DNA of 64,000 bases from Clostridia bacterium (GTDB lineage Bacteria > Bacillota > Clostridia > Oscillospirales > Acutalibacteraceae). Numbering within the stretch: the stretch's first letter is position 1; every line of letters begins with the position of its first letter. Location: positions 62,001 to 126,000 of the forward strand of contig JAFUPX010000010.1 in the NCBI GenBank assembly GCA_017472575.1, given 5' to 3'. Shown one piece after another: positions 53,952 through 63,165 of the stretch. The notes under the pieces were generated by a model. The model was not told where the DNA came from and made no database searches. It worked only from the letters and a program-made list of their open reading frames with translations. A program made the position numbers and the translations under genes.

Positions 53952-54048
53952 GGTAAGAAGAATAATCCGAACCTGCCTCAGAGCGGCATATTTCGGTGCT
54001 TTTTACCCGATTTATTCTTGCAAGGCGCCAGCCTTGCCGCGCCGCTCT
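53951..54048 (+). other. Structured intergenic segment, unidentified
   Basis: GGGTAA (53951-53956) pairs with TTACCC (54003-54008); AGAGCGGC (53980-53987) pairs with GCCGCTCT (54041-54048), enclosing GCAAGGC-GCCA-GCCTTGC (54020-54037). The first and second pairs interleave, so they cannot form one simple hairpin. Could be a decayed repeat or a small RNA. Confidence 0.35.
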
Positions 54049-54084
54049 TGAAAAATCTGATAATTTGAAATGCTATTAAAAAAG

Positions 54085-54120
54085 CTCCGCGAATCTCATC
54101 TTACAATGAAATTCGCGGAG
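54085..54120. terminator. Bidirectional terminator
   Basis: 15-bp stem CTCCGCGAATCTCAT (54085-54099 with 54106-54120, one mismatch), then T6. Serves the flavodoxin gene and the convergent AraC gene. Confidence 0.85.
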
Positions 54121-54152
54121 TTTTTTATTTTCAAACAGTGTAAAACAATAAT

Positions 54153-55010
54153 TTACCTAACATTACTCTTAATATATTCCCTCGGTGATACACCCTTGTA
54201 TTTTTTAAATGCCTTTGAAAAATAGCTTAAATCGTTAAAACCGCTCTCTAAAGCCGCTTCGGTTATTGTAAGCCCATTGGCGGTAAGCTCGTGGCAGGCG
54301 GATTCTATGCGCAGATTATTTATGTAGTCGATAGGAGTTCTTGAAGTGAATTCCTTGAAAAAACGGCATAAATATTTTTCATTCATTCCCGAAACGCGGG
54401 ATAAATCTTTTAGGGTTATAGTTTCTGTGTAGTTCGCGCCTATCCAGTCAAGCAGCTCCATAAGTACCTTTATCTGTTTTGCGGTATGGCGGTCGCGAGC
54501 AGCTTTGGTTACAAAGCCGGAGGTGTAAAGACAGGAAAAAAAGCGGTAAATAAGGCTGTAAACCTTTAGATGATAGTACTCTGAGGTGCATTTCATTGTT
54601 TCAAAAAGTTCATTTACAATTTTATAAAATTCGCCTTTGCCTGCTTTGAAATATTCTTTTATATTAACTGTACGGTTAATTATCGGCATCATATACATAC
54701 TTAAAATATCGTTATTTTTTTTTCTGAGCATCGAAACATCAAAAACTATACATTCGTATACGCAGTTTTCGGGTGTTCCGCGGTGAAGCATACCGCATTC
54801 CACAATAGCAATATCTCCTGACTGCATACGGTGACTTACGTTATCTATGTAAATACAGAAGCTTCCGCTTAAAACCCTTATTATTTCAAATTCTCTGTGC
54901 CAGTGAAGCTGCATTTCATACTGCGGATGATATTGGGTTACGTGGTAAAACTGAATAGGAAAATCGGAGGAGCCGCGCTGTTTTTTTTCATTGTATTCGA
55001 GGTATTTCAT
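54153..55010 (-). CDS. AraC family transcriptional regulator, divergent from fucI
   Basis: 285 residues: N-terminal cupin (LHWHREFEIIRVLSGSFCIYIDN) and C-terminal AraC HTH pair (ITLKDLSRVSGMNEKYLCRFFKE, TITEAALESGFNDLSYFSKAFKKYKGVSPREYI). Divergent from fucI across a 137-nt gap, so it probably activates fucI in response to fucose or rhamnose; that is inference. RBS TTTAGGAG before the ATG. Confidence 0.92.
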   Translation of the reverse strand: MKYLEYNEKKQRGSSDFPIQFYHVTQYHPQYEMQLHWHREFEIIRVLSGSFCIYIDNVSHRMQSGDIAIVECGMLHRGTPENCVYECIVFDVSMLRKKNNDILSMYMMPIINRTVNIKEYFKAGKGEFYKIVNELFETMKCTSEYYHLKVYSLIYRFFSCLYTSGFVTKAARDRHTAKQIKVLMELLDWIGANYTETITLKDLSRVSGMNEKYLCRFFKEFTSRTPIDYINNLRIESACHELTANGLTITEAALESGFNDLSYFSKAFKKYKGVSPREYIKSNVR

Positions 55011-55061
55011 AAAGTTTACTCCTAAAAGTGACTTTTATTATAATTAAATTCGATATTACGC

Positions 55062-55090
55062 AAGTATTTTAACACATTTCATACTATAAT
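55062..55090 (+). promoter_or_regulatory. fucI promoter with poor -35
   Basis: TATAAT at 55085-55090; the -35 position (55062-55067, AAGTAT) is far from consensus, as expected for a promoter that needs an AraC-type activator. Confidence 0.55.
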
Positions 55091-55147
55091 GCAATTGTAG
55101 AATAATTTTATTCTGTGAAAATTTTAATATAAAACGGAGGTATTATT

Positions 55148-56950
55148 ATGGCAAAAAACAGACTTATCGGCGATTATCCGGTTATAGGAATCCGTCCCAC
55201 TATTGACGGAAGACGCGGACCCTTAAAGGTAAGAGAATCTCTTGAGGATCAGACGATGGGTATGGCAAAAGCTGCCGCAAAGCTTATTTCGGAGAATCTT
55301 TGTTATTCAAACGGAGAGCCTGTAAAGGTTATCATTGCTGATACAACTATCGGACGTGTAGCAGAAGCTGCCGCTTGTGCTGATAAATTCAAGAAGGCAG
55401 GAGTAGATATTACTCTTACAGTTACTCCCTGCTGGTGCTACGGGGCTGAAACAATGGATATGGATCCCAACACAATTAAGGGTGTTTGGGGATTTAACGG
55501 AACAGAGCGTCCCGGTGCGGTTTATCTCGCTTCAGTTCTTGCAACTCATGCGCAGAAGGGTCTTCCCGCATTTGGAATTTACGGTCACGATGTTCAGAAT
55601 CTTGACGAAACAACCGACATTCCTGCAGATGTTCAGGAAAAAATTCTCCGCTTTGCACGTGCTGCCGTTGCTGCGGCTACAATGCGTGGCAAATCATATC
55701 TCCAGATAGGCTCTATCTGTATGGGTATCGGCGGCTCAATAATTGACCCCGATTTCATTGAGTCATATCTCGGTATGCGTGTTGAATCTGTTGACGAGGT
55801 AGAAATTATCCGCCGAATGACAGAGGAAATCTATGATAAGGAAGAGTACGAAAAGGCTCTTAAGTGGGTTAAGGCAAACTGCATAGAAGGCTTTGATAAG
55901 AACCCCGAGGATATGCAGAAAACCCGCGCTAAGAAGGATGAAGAATGGGAATTTGTTGTCAAGATGATGGTTATCATCAAGGATCTTATGAACGGCAATC
56001 CTAACCTGCCCGAGGGCTGCGAAGAGGAAAGAGTAGGTCACAACGCTATTGCCGCCGGATTCCAGGGTCAGAGACAGTGGACAGACTTCTATCCCAACTG
56101 TGATTTCCCCGAGGCTATGCTCAACACTTCATTTGACTGGAACGGTGCCCGTGAGCCTTACATCCTCGCAACCGAGAACGATGTACTTAACGGACTTGGA
56201 ATGCTCTTTATGAAGCTGCTTACAAACCGTGCTCAGATGTTTGCTGATGTTCGCACATACTGGAGCCCTGAGGCTGTTAAGAGAGCAACAGGCTATGATG
56301 TTGAAGGAGTTGCTAAAGATAACGGTGGATTTATCCATCTTATCAACTCAGGAGCTTGCTGTCTTGACGCTAACGGCGCCGCTAAGGACGCAAACGGTAC
56401 TCCTGTTATGAAGGAATGGTACAATGTTACCGAAGCAGACCAGAAGGCAATTATGGAGAATACTACCTGGAACTTTGCTGACCTTGGTTACTTCCGTGGC
56501 GGCGGTTATTCTTCACGCTTTGTAACTAACGCTGAAATGCCTGCTACAATGATAAGACTCAACCTTGTTAAAGGCTTAGGCCCTGTTCTTCAGATTGCTG
56601 AAGGCTGGACAGTTGAGCTCCCCGAAGATGTTACAGATACTCTTTGGAAGCGTACTGACTACACATGGCCCTGCACATGGTTTGCTCCTCGCTGTGACGG
56701 TAAGGAGGGCAGCCCCTTCAAGACCGCTTATGAAGTTATGAATAACTGGGGTGCTAACCACGGTGCCATATCTTACGGACATATCGGAGCAGACCTTATA
56801 ACACTTTGCTCTATTCTTCGCATTCCGGTTTGTATGCATAATGTCCCTGAAGAGAAAATTTTCCGTCCCGCAGCGTGGAACGCATTCGGTATGGATAAGG
56901 AAGGTCAGGATTACAGAGCTTGCGCGGCTTATGGTCCTCTTTACAAGTAA
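55148..56950 (+). CDS. fucI: L-fucose isomerase
   Basis: Converts L-fucose to L-fuculose (the family also acts on D-arabinose). 600 residues, the normal length. Opening [25 protein letters not shown], the [17 protein letters not shown] segment and the C-terminal [22 protein letters not shown] containing the conserved metal His are typical. RBS CGGAGGT 9 nt upstream. Its codons are better optimised than those of the flanking genes, consistent with strong expression. Supplies substrate for the fuculose-phosphate aldolase after a kinase that is not encoded here. Confidence 0.95.
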   Translation: MAKNRLIGDYPVIGIRPTIDGRRGPLKVRESLEDQTMGMAKAAAKLISENLCYSNGEPVKVIIADTTIGRVAEAAACADKFKKAGVDITLTVTPCWCYGAETMDMDPNTIKGVWGFNGTERPGAVYLASVLATHAQKGLPAFGIYGHDVQNLDETTDIPADVQEKILRFARAAVAAATMRGKSYLQIGSICMGIGGSIIDPDFIESYLGMRVESVDEVEIIRRMTEEIYDKEEYEKALKWVKANCIEGFDKNPEDMQKTRAKKDEEWEFVVKMMVIIKDLMNGNPNLPEGCEEERVGHNAIAAGFQGQRQWTDFYPNCDFPEAMLNTSFDWNGAREPYILATENDVLNGLGMLFMKLLTNRAQMFADVRTYWSPEAVKRATGYDVEGVAKDNGGFIHLINSGACCLDANGAAKDANGTPVMKEWYNVTEADQKAIMENTTWNFADLGYFRGGGYSSRFVTNAEMPATMIRLNLVKGLGPVLQIAEGWTVELPEDVTDTLWKRTDYTWPCTWFAPRCDGKEGSPFKTAYEVMNNWGANHGAISYGHIGADLITLCSILRIPVCMHNVPEEKIFRPAAWNAFGMDKEGQDYRACAAYGPLYK

Positions 56951-56952
56951 TT

Positions 56953-57576
56953 ATGTCTGATTTTACATACGAAACAAAAAACACTGAAAGTAAGCTCGAA
57001 ACCTATGAATGGGATAATGTTTGGTGGGAGCAGACCGGCAATAAAAGCTCAAAGCGAGTTCTTTATATAGGAGATTCTATCTCCTGCGGAACAAGACGCG
57101 CTGCAACAGCTGCTTCGTCAGGCAAATTATTGTTTGATGGGTTTGGCACATCAAAGGCTCTTGATAATCCGTATTTCGAGCCTGCTTTAAAGCTGTTTGC
57201 AGACCAGCAAAAGAAAAGAGAGGCTGTTATTTTCAATAACGGCCTCCACGGCTGGCACTTAAGCGATGAAGAATATAAAAGTCTTTATGAAAAAAAGATA
57301 GATTTTCTGATTTCGCAGTTCGAAGGTACTCCTGTTTTCGTTGTACTTACAACTGCTGTACTCGGAGATTCCGACAGGTATGACAGGGTTATCGCGCGCA
57401 ACCGAATCGCTGAGGATATAGCAGCGGAAAAGGGCTGTCCTGTAATTGATTTGTTTAAGGTTTCGGAGGAAAATGCCGCGCTTCATACTAATGACGGTGT
57501 TCATTTTAATGAAGCTGGATATGAAGGCCTTGCCAAGGAAGTTGTAAAACGCATTTTTGAGGAAATACCTGATTAA
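56953..57576 (+). CDS. SGNH/GDSL hydrolase
   Basis: 207 residues from ATG 56953, two nt after the fucI stop, without a strong RBS, so translation is probably coupled. Block I YIGDSISCG gives the nucleophile Ser, the Asn region is NNGLHGWH and the catalytic Asp-x-x-His is in NDGVHFNEAGY. No signal peptide. Likely an esterase acting on acylated sugars, suggested only by its place in the fucose operon. Confidence 0.85.
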   Translation: MSDFTYETKNTESKLETYEWDNVWWEQTGNKSSKRVLYIGDSISCGTRRAATAASSGKLLFDGFGTSKALDNPYFEPALKLFADQQKKREAVIFNNGLHGWHLSDEEYKSLYEKKIDFLISQFEGTPVFVVLTTAVLGDSDRYDRVIARNRIAEDIAAEKGCPVIDLFKVSEENAALHTNDGVHFNEAGYEGLAKEVVKRIFEEIPD

Positions 57577-57587
57577 TGAGGTAATTT

Positions 57588-58313
57588 ATGGATTATATTA
57601 AAAGTGAATGGGAAGGCTTTGAGCGCCTTGACTTTGAGTTTAAGGGCAGAAAAGCGATACTTATAGTTCCAAATAAACCTACAAAAGAGAAAAAATGGCT
57701 TTTTAAGACCGAGTATTTCGGAGCATTTCCGTCTTTTGAGCTTGAAATGTTAAAACGCGGCTACTATGTTGCGCATATTCAAAATAAAACGCGCTGGTGT
57801 TTGCCGGAGGATACCGATATAAAGGCGGAATTTTGCGAATTATTATCTGCCAAGTTCGGGCTTAATGAAAAATGTATGCCTGTGGGTATGAGCTGCGGCG
57901 GAATGCAGGCTGTATACTTTGCGGCAAAATATCCGCAGTATGTAAAAGCAATGTATTTGGATGCGCCTGTGCTTAATTTATTGAGCTGTCCGGGCGATGT
58001 AGGTAAAGCAAACGGAGGAATGTATGAAGAATTTCATAATGCCACCGGAATGGATTATTCCTTTCTCATAAATTACAGAAACCATCCGATTGATAATGTT
58101 GACGCACTGATAAGGGCGAGAATTCCGATATTTCTTATCTGCGGAGACAGCGATACCGTAGTTCCCTACTGCGAAAACGGAATGCATCTTGCAAACGCTT
58201 ATAAAAAGGCGGGCGCTGATTTAACTGAGATATTAAAGGAAGGGTGCGACCACCACCCCCACGGTCTTGAGGATAATACACCGCTTATCGAGTTTGCATT
58301 AAGTAATTACTAA
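57588..58313 (+). CDS. Alpha/beta hydrolase
   Basis: 241 residues, nucleophile elbow GMSCG, acid region CGDSDTVVP and catalytic His near CDHHPHG at the end. Cytoplasmic. Third gene of the fucI transcript, ended by a strong terminator; another candidate deacylase for modified fucose or fucosides, unproved. Confidence 0.85.
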   Translation: MDYIKSEWEGFERLDFEFKGRKAILIVPNKPTKEKKWLFKTEYFGAFPSFELEMLKRGYYVAHIQNKTRWCLPEDTDIKAEFCELLSAKFGLNEKCMPVGMSCGGMQAVYFAAKYPQYVKAMYLDAPVLNLLSCPGDVGKANGGMYEEFHNATGMDYSFLINYRNHPIDNVDALIRARIPIFLICGDSDTVVPYCENGMHLANAYKKAGADLTEILKEGCDHHPHGLEDNTPLIEFALSNY

Positions 58314-58316
58314 TAA

Positions 58317-58364
58317 ATATGATGAGGTGTCATAACCAAGCTTCGTTACGGCACCTCATCATAT
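58317..58364. terminator. Terminator of the fucI operon
   Basis: 13-bp stem ATATGATGAGGTG (58317-58329 with 58352-58364), loop of 22 nt with further pairing, then T7. Confidence 0.85.
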
Positions 58365-58374
58365 TTTTTTGTCG

Positions 58375-58581
58375 TTAGTCGTTATCAGCAACAGCTCTTT
58401 CTCTGAAAAGAAGGGAGATACACCATATTCCGGCAAGAGCGATAACTGTGTAGATAATGCGGCTTATTATCGCGGTGGGACCGCCGAATATCCAAGCAAC
58501 AAGGTCAAACTCGAAAAGACCTACAAGTCCCCAGTTGATACATCCTAGTATAGCCAGGATAAGACAAATTTTATCAAACAT
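58375..58581 (-). CDS. DUF378 (YuzA-like) small membrane protein
   Basis: 68 residues from ATG 58581; an in-frame GTG at 58590 belongs to the RBS AAAGGAGTG. Two helices with the DUF378 motif GCINWGLVGLFEFDLVAWIFG. Function unknown; common in spore-forming Firmicutes. Confidence 0.88.
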   Translation of the reverse strand: MFDKICLILAILGCINWGLVGLFEFDLVAWIFGGPTAIISRIIYTVIALAGIWCISLLFRERAVADND

Positions 58582-58667
58582 TGATTTCACTCCTTTAAAA
58601 GGTTTTCTGCACGCGTGGTACGAGTATATTATGTGTGAAATGTTAAAAAATATTCATTTTAAAAGCA

Positions 58668-58697
58668 GGAGCGCCCCCGCTATTGCGGAGGTGCTCC
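58668..58697 (-). terminator. Terminator after the SASP gene
   Basis: Minus-strand stem GGAGCACCTCCGC with GCGGGGGCGCTCC (13 positions, G-U pairs), loop AATA, then TGCTTTT. Confidence 0.75.
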
Positions 58698-58716
58698 AAA
58701 AGAGGTCCGAAAAAGC

Positions 58717-58902
58717 TTATTTCATGCTATTTTCGTAAGACTCGATCATCTTCTTAACCATCTGTCCACCGATAGAACCGGCCTGCTTAGAGGTAAGGTC
58801 ACCATTGTAACCCTGCTTAAGGTTAACGCCAACCTCGTTGGCAGCTTCCATCTTAAAACGATTGAGAGCTTCCTTAGCCTCAGGAACTACATTCTTAGCC
58901 AT
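58717..58902 (-). CDS. Small acid-soluble spore protein, alpha/beta type
   Basis: 61 residues from ATG 58902 (RBS AAGGAGTG). Contains the germination-protease site region ALNRFKMEAANEVGV and the second conserved block LTSKQAGSIGGQMVKKMIESYE. Coats spore DNA. Shows the organism can form, or recently could form, endospores. Confidence 0.95.
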   Translation of the reverse strand: MAKNVVPEAKEALNRFKMEAANEVGVNLKQGYNGDLTSKQAGSIGGQMVKKMIESYENSMK

Positions 58903-59015
58903 TTCTGTTTTCACTCCTTAAATTTTAATTTGTTTTGCGTTTGCAATAGTATTTTGTGGAGTGAAATAAAATTTATTATAGGTAAATTTTATTTTTAATG
59001 ACATTTTTTTCAAAA

Positions 59016-59041
59016 AAATTCAGGCTGAAAAGCCTGAATTT
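59016..59041. terminator. Terminator downstream of the Ser-rich lipoprotein
   Basis: Stem AATTCAGGCT with AGCCTGAATT around GAAA/TTTC, T-rich on both sides. Confidence 0.75.
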
Positions 59042-59058
59042 TAATATTTAATCGATAT

Positions 59059-59463
59059 TTACCACGCGCCGGGGAAGTATTCGTCGTTACTTGAACTGCT
59101 CTGTGAGGAGCCGGAAGCTAATGAAGAAGTTGTAGAGCTTGTAGAAACTGAGGAAGACTGCACTGTTGAAGAACCTGTAGCTTCATTCGTGATGGTTACG
59201 TTGGATTCCAAAAGCGTTGCACCGGATGCAGAGGTGTTGCTTTTGGAGGAAGTGCTGTTTTTTGAAGATGACTGTGAGGAAGAAGTAGTATCACTCGCAC
59301 CGCCTGTTTCATCGGTGGTTTCGTTTGAAGCTTCTTCAGAGACTTCACTCTGAGAAACAGAAGAAGCATCACTTTCGGTTTTTTCTTCATCCTTTGATTT
59401 GCAGGCTGTAAAGCATATTGCGAGACTTAAAATAAGAAGAGCAACTAAAATTTTCTTAAGCAT
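59059..59463 (-). CDS. Hypothetical Ser/Thr-rich lipoprotein
   Basis: 134 residues: lipoprotein signal MLKKILVALLILSLAICFTAC (lipobox FTAC), then almost entirely low-complexity Ser, Thr, Glu and Ala, without hydrophobic core. Probably a flexible surface-anchored tail or spacer. No family recognised. The short end NDEYFPGAW is the only ordered-looking part. Confidence 0.7.
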   Translation of the reverse strand: MLKKILVALLILSLAICFTACKSKDEEKTESDASSVSQSEVSEEASNETTDETGGASDTTSSSQSSSKNSTSSKSNTSASGATLLESNVTITNEATGSSTVQSSSVSTSSTTSSLASGSSQSSSSNDEYFPGAW

Positions 59464-59573
59464 AACTCTTTTTCCTTTCTGTTTTTATAATTCTATTATA
59501 ATTATAAAAAAAGCAAAGTCAAGATAAACAAAAATTAAAGTGATAATTTGGCAGGAAAAGCATTAAAAAAATA

Positions 59574-59601
59574 TTGAAAATTTTTTGCTTTATGGTAAAA
59601 T
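59574..59601 (+). promoter_or_regulatory. Probable promoter of the amidohydrolase gene
   Basis: TTGAAA (59574-59579), 16 nt, TAAAAT (59596-59601) with upstream TATGG; start codon 48 nt further on. Confidence 0.55.
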
Positions 59602-59649
59602 ACACACGAAAGCCGTATAATGGATACAAAATGAAAAAAGGAGAGCATT

Positions 59650-60384
59650 ATGATTATTGATATACATACTCATATCGGAGTTATAAAGGGCGGATTTAAT
59701 ATGCCTGAGAGTATGCTTGTTGAGAGTATGCGAAAATATGAGATAGATTATTCTTTGGTTTCGAATATAGAGGCGGCTTATTTCAAGCCTCTTGAAAGTA
59801 ACATAAAAATGATTGAGCTTGTAAAGAGGTATCCTAAAATGCTTGGCGGAATGCTTTTTTGCACTCCCGAGTTTAACGCTGCGGATGCCGAGAGACTTTA
59901 CACTGAAAACAAAGAACATATAAAGGGAATAAAGATTCATCCGGATATATCCGGCACCGCAATAAATGATGAAATATTTTTCAGTTTTTATGAAATGGCA
60001 GCAAAATATGACCTGCCGATTTTGTTTCACACAAAAGCTTCGCCTTTTTCAAGGATAGAATTTGTAACCGAGGTTGCGGAAAGGTTTCCTGCGGTAAACT
60101 TTATTTTAGGTCATATGGATATTGATACAGAGGATAAAAAAGAGGCTGTAGCGGCAATAGAAGAATACGGTAATATTTTCGGTGATACAGCGTGGGTTAA
60201 GTGGGACAGTATCAAAAATGCCGGTGATAAGTGCCTTGATAAAATAATGTTCGGGACCGACGCTCCCATTGCCGGAGAGGATACATACGCTGATGAAAAA
60301 TTTTATTCCGAATATTATAAGCGCGACTGTGAAGCCAAGGAAAAAATTTTATACAAAAATGCCGCAAAACTTTTTAAAATTTAA
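59650..60384 (+). CDS. Amidohydrolase (metal-dependent hydrolase) family protein
   Basis: 244 residues, amidohydrolase-2 type TIM barrel: DIHTHIG at the start (His-x-His), KGIKIHPDISG, LPILFHTKA, NFILGHMD and MFGTDAPI with the catalytic Asp. Substrate unknown; lactonases and decarboxylases share the fold. It precedes the fucosidase gene by 90 nt on the same strand. Confidence 0.85.
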   Translation: MIIDIHTHIGVIKGGFNMPESMLVESMRKYEIDYSLVSNIEAAYFKPLESNIKMIELVKRYPKMLGGMLFCTPEFNAADAERLYTENKEHIKGIKIHPDISGTAINDEIFFSFYEMAAKYDLPILFHTKASPFSRIEFVTEVAERFPAVNFILGHMDIDTEDKKEAVAAIEEYGNIFGDTAWVKWDSIKNAGDKCLDKIMFGTDAPIAGEDTYADEKFYSEYYKRDCEAKEKILYKNAAKLFKI

Positions 60385-60411
60385 AAAACAGTTAATTATT
60401 TTAGGAAAATG

Positions 60412-60444
60412 TTGTAATAATATATAGATTATGATATATTACAA
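60412..60444. repeat. 8-bp inverted repeat before the fucosidase gene
   Basis: TTGTAATA (60412-60419) and TATTACAA (60437-60444), perfect. AT-rich; could be an operator or part of a promoter. Confidence 0.4.
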
Positions 60445-60474
60445 TTAATAATATTTTAAATTAGATATATAGAA

Positions 60475-62727
60475 GTGGTGAGGAAAATCAACAACAGTTT
60501 AAAGTCCGCGGAGCATATGCTCTGGTATAAACAGCCCGCGGAGAATTTCAATGAAGCATTACCCATAGGCAACGGCAGAATAGGTGCCTGTGTTTACGGC
60601 GGTATAAATGAAGAAACAATATCTCTTAACGAGGATACTCTCTGGAGCGGTTATCCAAAAGAAATCCTAAAGGAAAACTATCCGGATATTTATAAAAAGG
60701 CGGCTGAGCTTGTAAATTGCGGAAAAAAGACCGAGGCTCAAAGATTGCTTGAGGAGAATTTCGGCGATTATCTTGTGCAGGTTTATCTTCCTTTGGGAAA
60801 TCTGAAAATAAAGCAGCCTCATACCGGCAGAATAAGCGGTTATAGACGTGAACTTAGAATTGACAAGGCGCTTCATAGGGTTATTTACCGTTGCGGCGGA
60901 AAGGAATATATAAGAGAATGCTTTGTAAGCTGTGACGCTCAGGTTCTTGTAGTTCATTTCAGTTGTTCACAGGGTGCAAGTATAAACTTTTCAGCTTGGC
61001 TTGAAAGTCAGCTTAAATGCAGCTTTGAAACACAGGGAAGTCTGGTTTGTATGTCGGGAAATACACCGGAGTGTGTTGCCGGCTTTGGAAATATGTATAA
61101 AACTACAGATTACCAGATATACTCAGACGACCCCTCTCAAAAAGGAATGGGTTTTGCGGCGGCTATGTCTGTTAAAATAAACGGCGGTAATGTTCAGACA
61201 GTAGGAAAGAAAATTTTTGTTTCTGATGCTGACGATGCAACACTTTACATATCGTTAAGAACCTCGTTTGAGGGTTGGAACAAGCATCCGTCTTATTCAA
61301 GCAAGGATTACAGAAAACAATGCTTTGCCGATTTAAACGAAACCCGCAAAATACTGTATTTTGATTTGGTGAACCAAAATATAGCGGCACATAAAACACT
61401 TTATGACCGTTGTGAAATTTCTCTTAAAAACAGCAAAAACAGCAGACTTCCGACCGACCGCCGTCTTGAAGCACACGCGCAGGGAGCAGAAGATAATTCG
61501 CTTTACGCCTTACTGTTCAATTACGGACGGTATCTTACAATTGCCTCTTCAAGAGAGGGAACTCAGCCCTCTAATTTACAGGGTATATGGAACGAAAAGC
61601 TGCTTCCTCCATGGAACAGTAATTATACGCTTAATATTAATACCGAAATGAACTATTGGCCCTGCCTTGCCTGCGGACTTTTTGAATGCTATGAGCCGCT
61701 TATAAGAATGGCTGAGGAACTGGCAGAATCGGGTAAAATCACAGCTAAAACCTATTACGGAGCGGACGGTTGGGTATGCCACCATTCAAGTGATATCTGG
61801 CGTGTAACACACCCTGCAACCAACAGGCTCAATAATAATGCACAGTGGGGCTTTTGGAATATGTCCTCGGGCTGGATATCTGTAATGCTTTGGAATTATT
61901 TCAGATATACGCTCGATAAGGAGTATCTTAAAAGGATATATCCTGTTATAGAAGGTGCGGCTCTCTTTTATAAACAGCTTTTAACTGAGAAAAACGGTGA
62001 GCTTGTGCTTTCGCCCTCAACATCACCCGAAAACAATTATATTGAAAACTCAGAGACCCACGCGGTTGATACCGATACCGCGATGACTCAGGAAATTTTA
62101 TTTGATTTATTCTCGGCTGTGGGAGAGGCTCAGGAGATATTGGGGCTTGAAAATAAATATTCAGACCTTGCTTCAAGGCTTAAAAGACCGAAAATTCAAA
62201 GTGACGGCTTGCTCTGCGAGTGGGGCGGAGAATATGATGTATGGGATGTGAACCACCGTCATGTATCTCACCTGTACGGTCTATTCCCATCGAATCAGTT
62301 TACCGATGAGCAAAAGCGAGCATCTGTAAAAACCCTTAAGCAGAGGGGTGACGGCGGTACCGGTTGGAGCCTTGCCTGGAAAATAAATCTTTGGGCAAGA
62401 CTGGGCGACGGTGAACACGCGCTCAAATTGCTTGACAATCAGCTTAAACCTGTGCCGTCGGAATGTGACACAGCCGACAGACCTGGAGGTAGTTACCCTA
62501 ACTTATTCTGCGCGCATCCGCCCTTCCAGATTGACGGAAACTTCGGAGCAGCAAGCGGAATAATTGAAATGCTTGTACAGGCAGATAAAGACGGAAACCC
62601 CGTTCTTCTTCCTGCACTGCCTGAAAAATGGAAAGAGGGAAGAGTTAAAGGTATAGTTTTACCCGGCGGAAAAAAAGTAAGCTTCAACTGGGAAGACGGA
62701 AAAATATTAAATTATGAGGAGAATTAA
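60475..62727 (+). CDS. GH95 alpha-L-fucosidase, cytoplasmic
   Basis: Inverting fucosidase releasing L-fucose from alpha-1,2-linked fucosides such as 2'-fucosyllactose and mucin glycans. 750 residues; MLWYKQPAENFNEALPIGNGRIGACVYGG and NEDTLWSGYP at the start, LQGIWNEKLLPPWNSNYTLNINTEMNYWP, NHRHVSHLYGLFPS and FQIDGNFGAASGIIEML are GH95 hallmarks. No signal peptide, so it acts on imported oligosaccharide. Start unsure: GTG 60475 has no clear RBS; ATG 60517 has GGAG too close. Followed after 2 nt by fucU. Confidence 0.93.
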   Translation: MVRKINNSLKSAEHMLWYKQPAENFNEALPIGNGRIGACVYGGINEETISLNEDTLWSGYPKEILKENYPDIYKKAAELVNCGKKTEAQRLLEENFGDYLVQVYLPLGNLKIKQPHTGRISGYRRELRIDKALHRVIYRCGGKEYIRECFVSCDAQVLVVHFSCSQGASINFSAWLESQLKCSFETQGSLVCMSGNTPECVAGFGNMYKTTDYQIYSDDPSQKGMGFAAAMSVKINGGNVQTVGKKIFVSDADDATLYISLRTSFEGWNKHPSYSSKDYRKQCFADLNETRKILYFDLVNQNIAAHKTLYDRCEISLKNSKNSRLPTDRRLEAHAQGAEDNSLYALLFNYGRYLTIASSREGTQPSNLQGIWNEKLLPPWNSNYTLNINTEMNYWPCLACGLFECYEPLIRMAEELAESGKITAKTYYGADGWVCHHSSDIWRVTHPATNRLNNNAQWGFWNMSSGWISVMLWNYFRYTLDKEYLKRIYPVIEGAALFYKQLLTEKNGELVLSPSTSPENNYIENSETHAVDTDTAMTQEILFDLFSAVGEAQEILGLENKYSDLASRLKRPKIQSDGLLCEWGGEYDVWDVNHRHVSHLYGLFPSNQFTDEQKRASVKTLKQRGDGGTGWSLAWKINLWARLGDGEHALKLLDNQLKPVPSECDTADRPGGSYPNLFCAHPPFQIDGNFGAASGIIEMLVQADKDGNPVLLPALPEKWKEGRVKGIVLPGGKKVSFNWEDGKILNYEEN

Positions 62728-62729
62728 AA

Positions 62730-63164
62730 ATGTTAAAAAATATTCCTAAAATCTTATCACCTGAGCTTTTAAAGGTTCTTTGCGAAATGGGTCACAGCGA
62801 CCGCCTCGTTATAGCAGACGGAAATTTCCCAGCTGAAAGTATGGGAAAAAATGCTATAGTTATCAGGGCGGACGGTCACGGCGCGGCTGAAATTCTTGAG
62901 GCTATTTTGCAGGTATTTCCGCTTGATACATATGTTGAAAAACCGGTAAATCTTATGCAGGTTATGCCAGGAGATACAGTTGAAACTCCTATTTGGGATG
63001 AGTATGAGAAAATTGTTGCCGCGGCAGACGAGCGCGGCGCAAAAGCTATCGGTCAGATAGAGCGCTTTGCTTTTTATGAGGAGGCTAAAACTGCTTATGC
63101 AATAATCGCAACCTCCGAATCCGCTCTTTATGCAAATGTTATGCTTCAAAAGGGAGTAATCTGA
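62730..63164 (+). CDS. fucU: L-fucose mutarotase (RbsD/FucU family)
   Basis: 144 residues; MGHSDRLVIADGNFPAES with the conserved His20-region Asp, and ETPIWDEYEKIV and IERFAFYEEAKTAYAIIATSE at the C-terminus, the FucU rather than RbsD pattern. Interconverts fucose anomers for FucI. Sits 2 nt after the fucosidase, consistent with use of freshly released fucose. Confidence 0.93.
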   Translation: MLKNIPKILSPELLKVLCEMGHSDRLVIADGNFPAESMGKNAIVIRADGHGAAEILEAILQVFPLDTYVEKPVNLMQVMPGDTVETPIWDEYEKIVAAADERGAKAIGQIERFAFYEEAKTAYAIIATSESALYANVMLQKGVI

Positions 63165-63165
63165 T

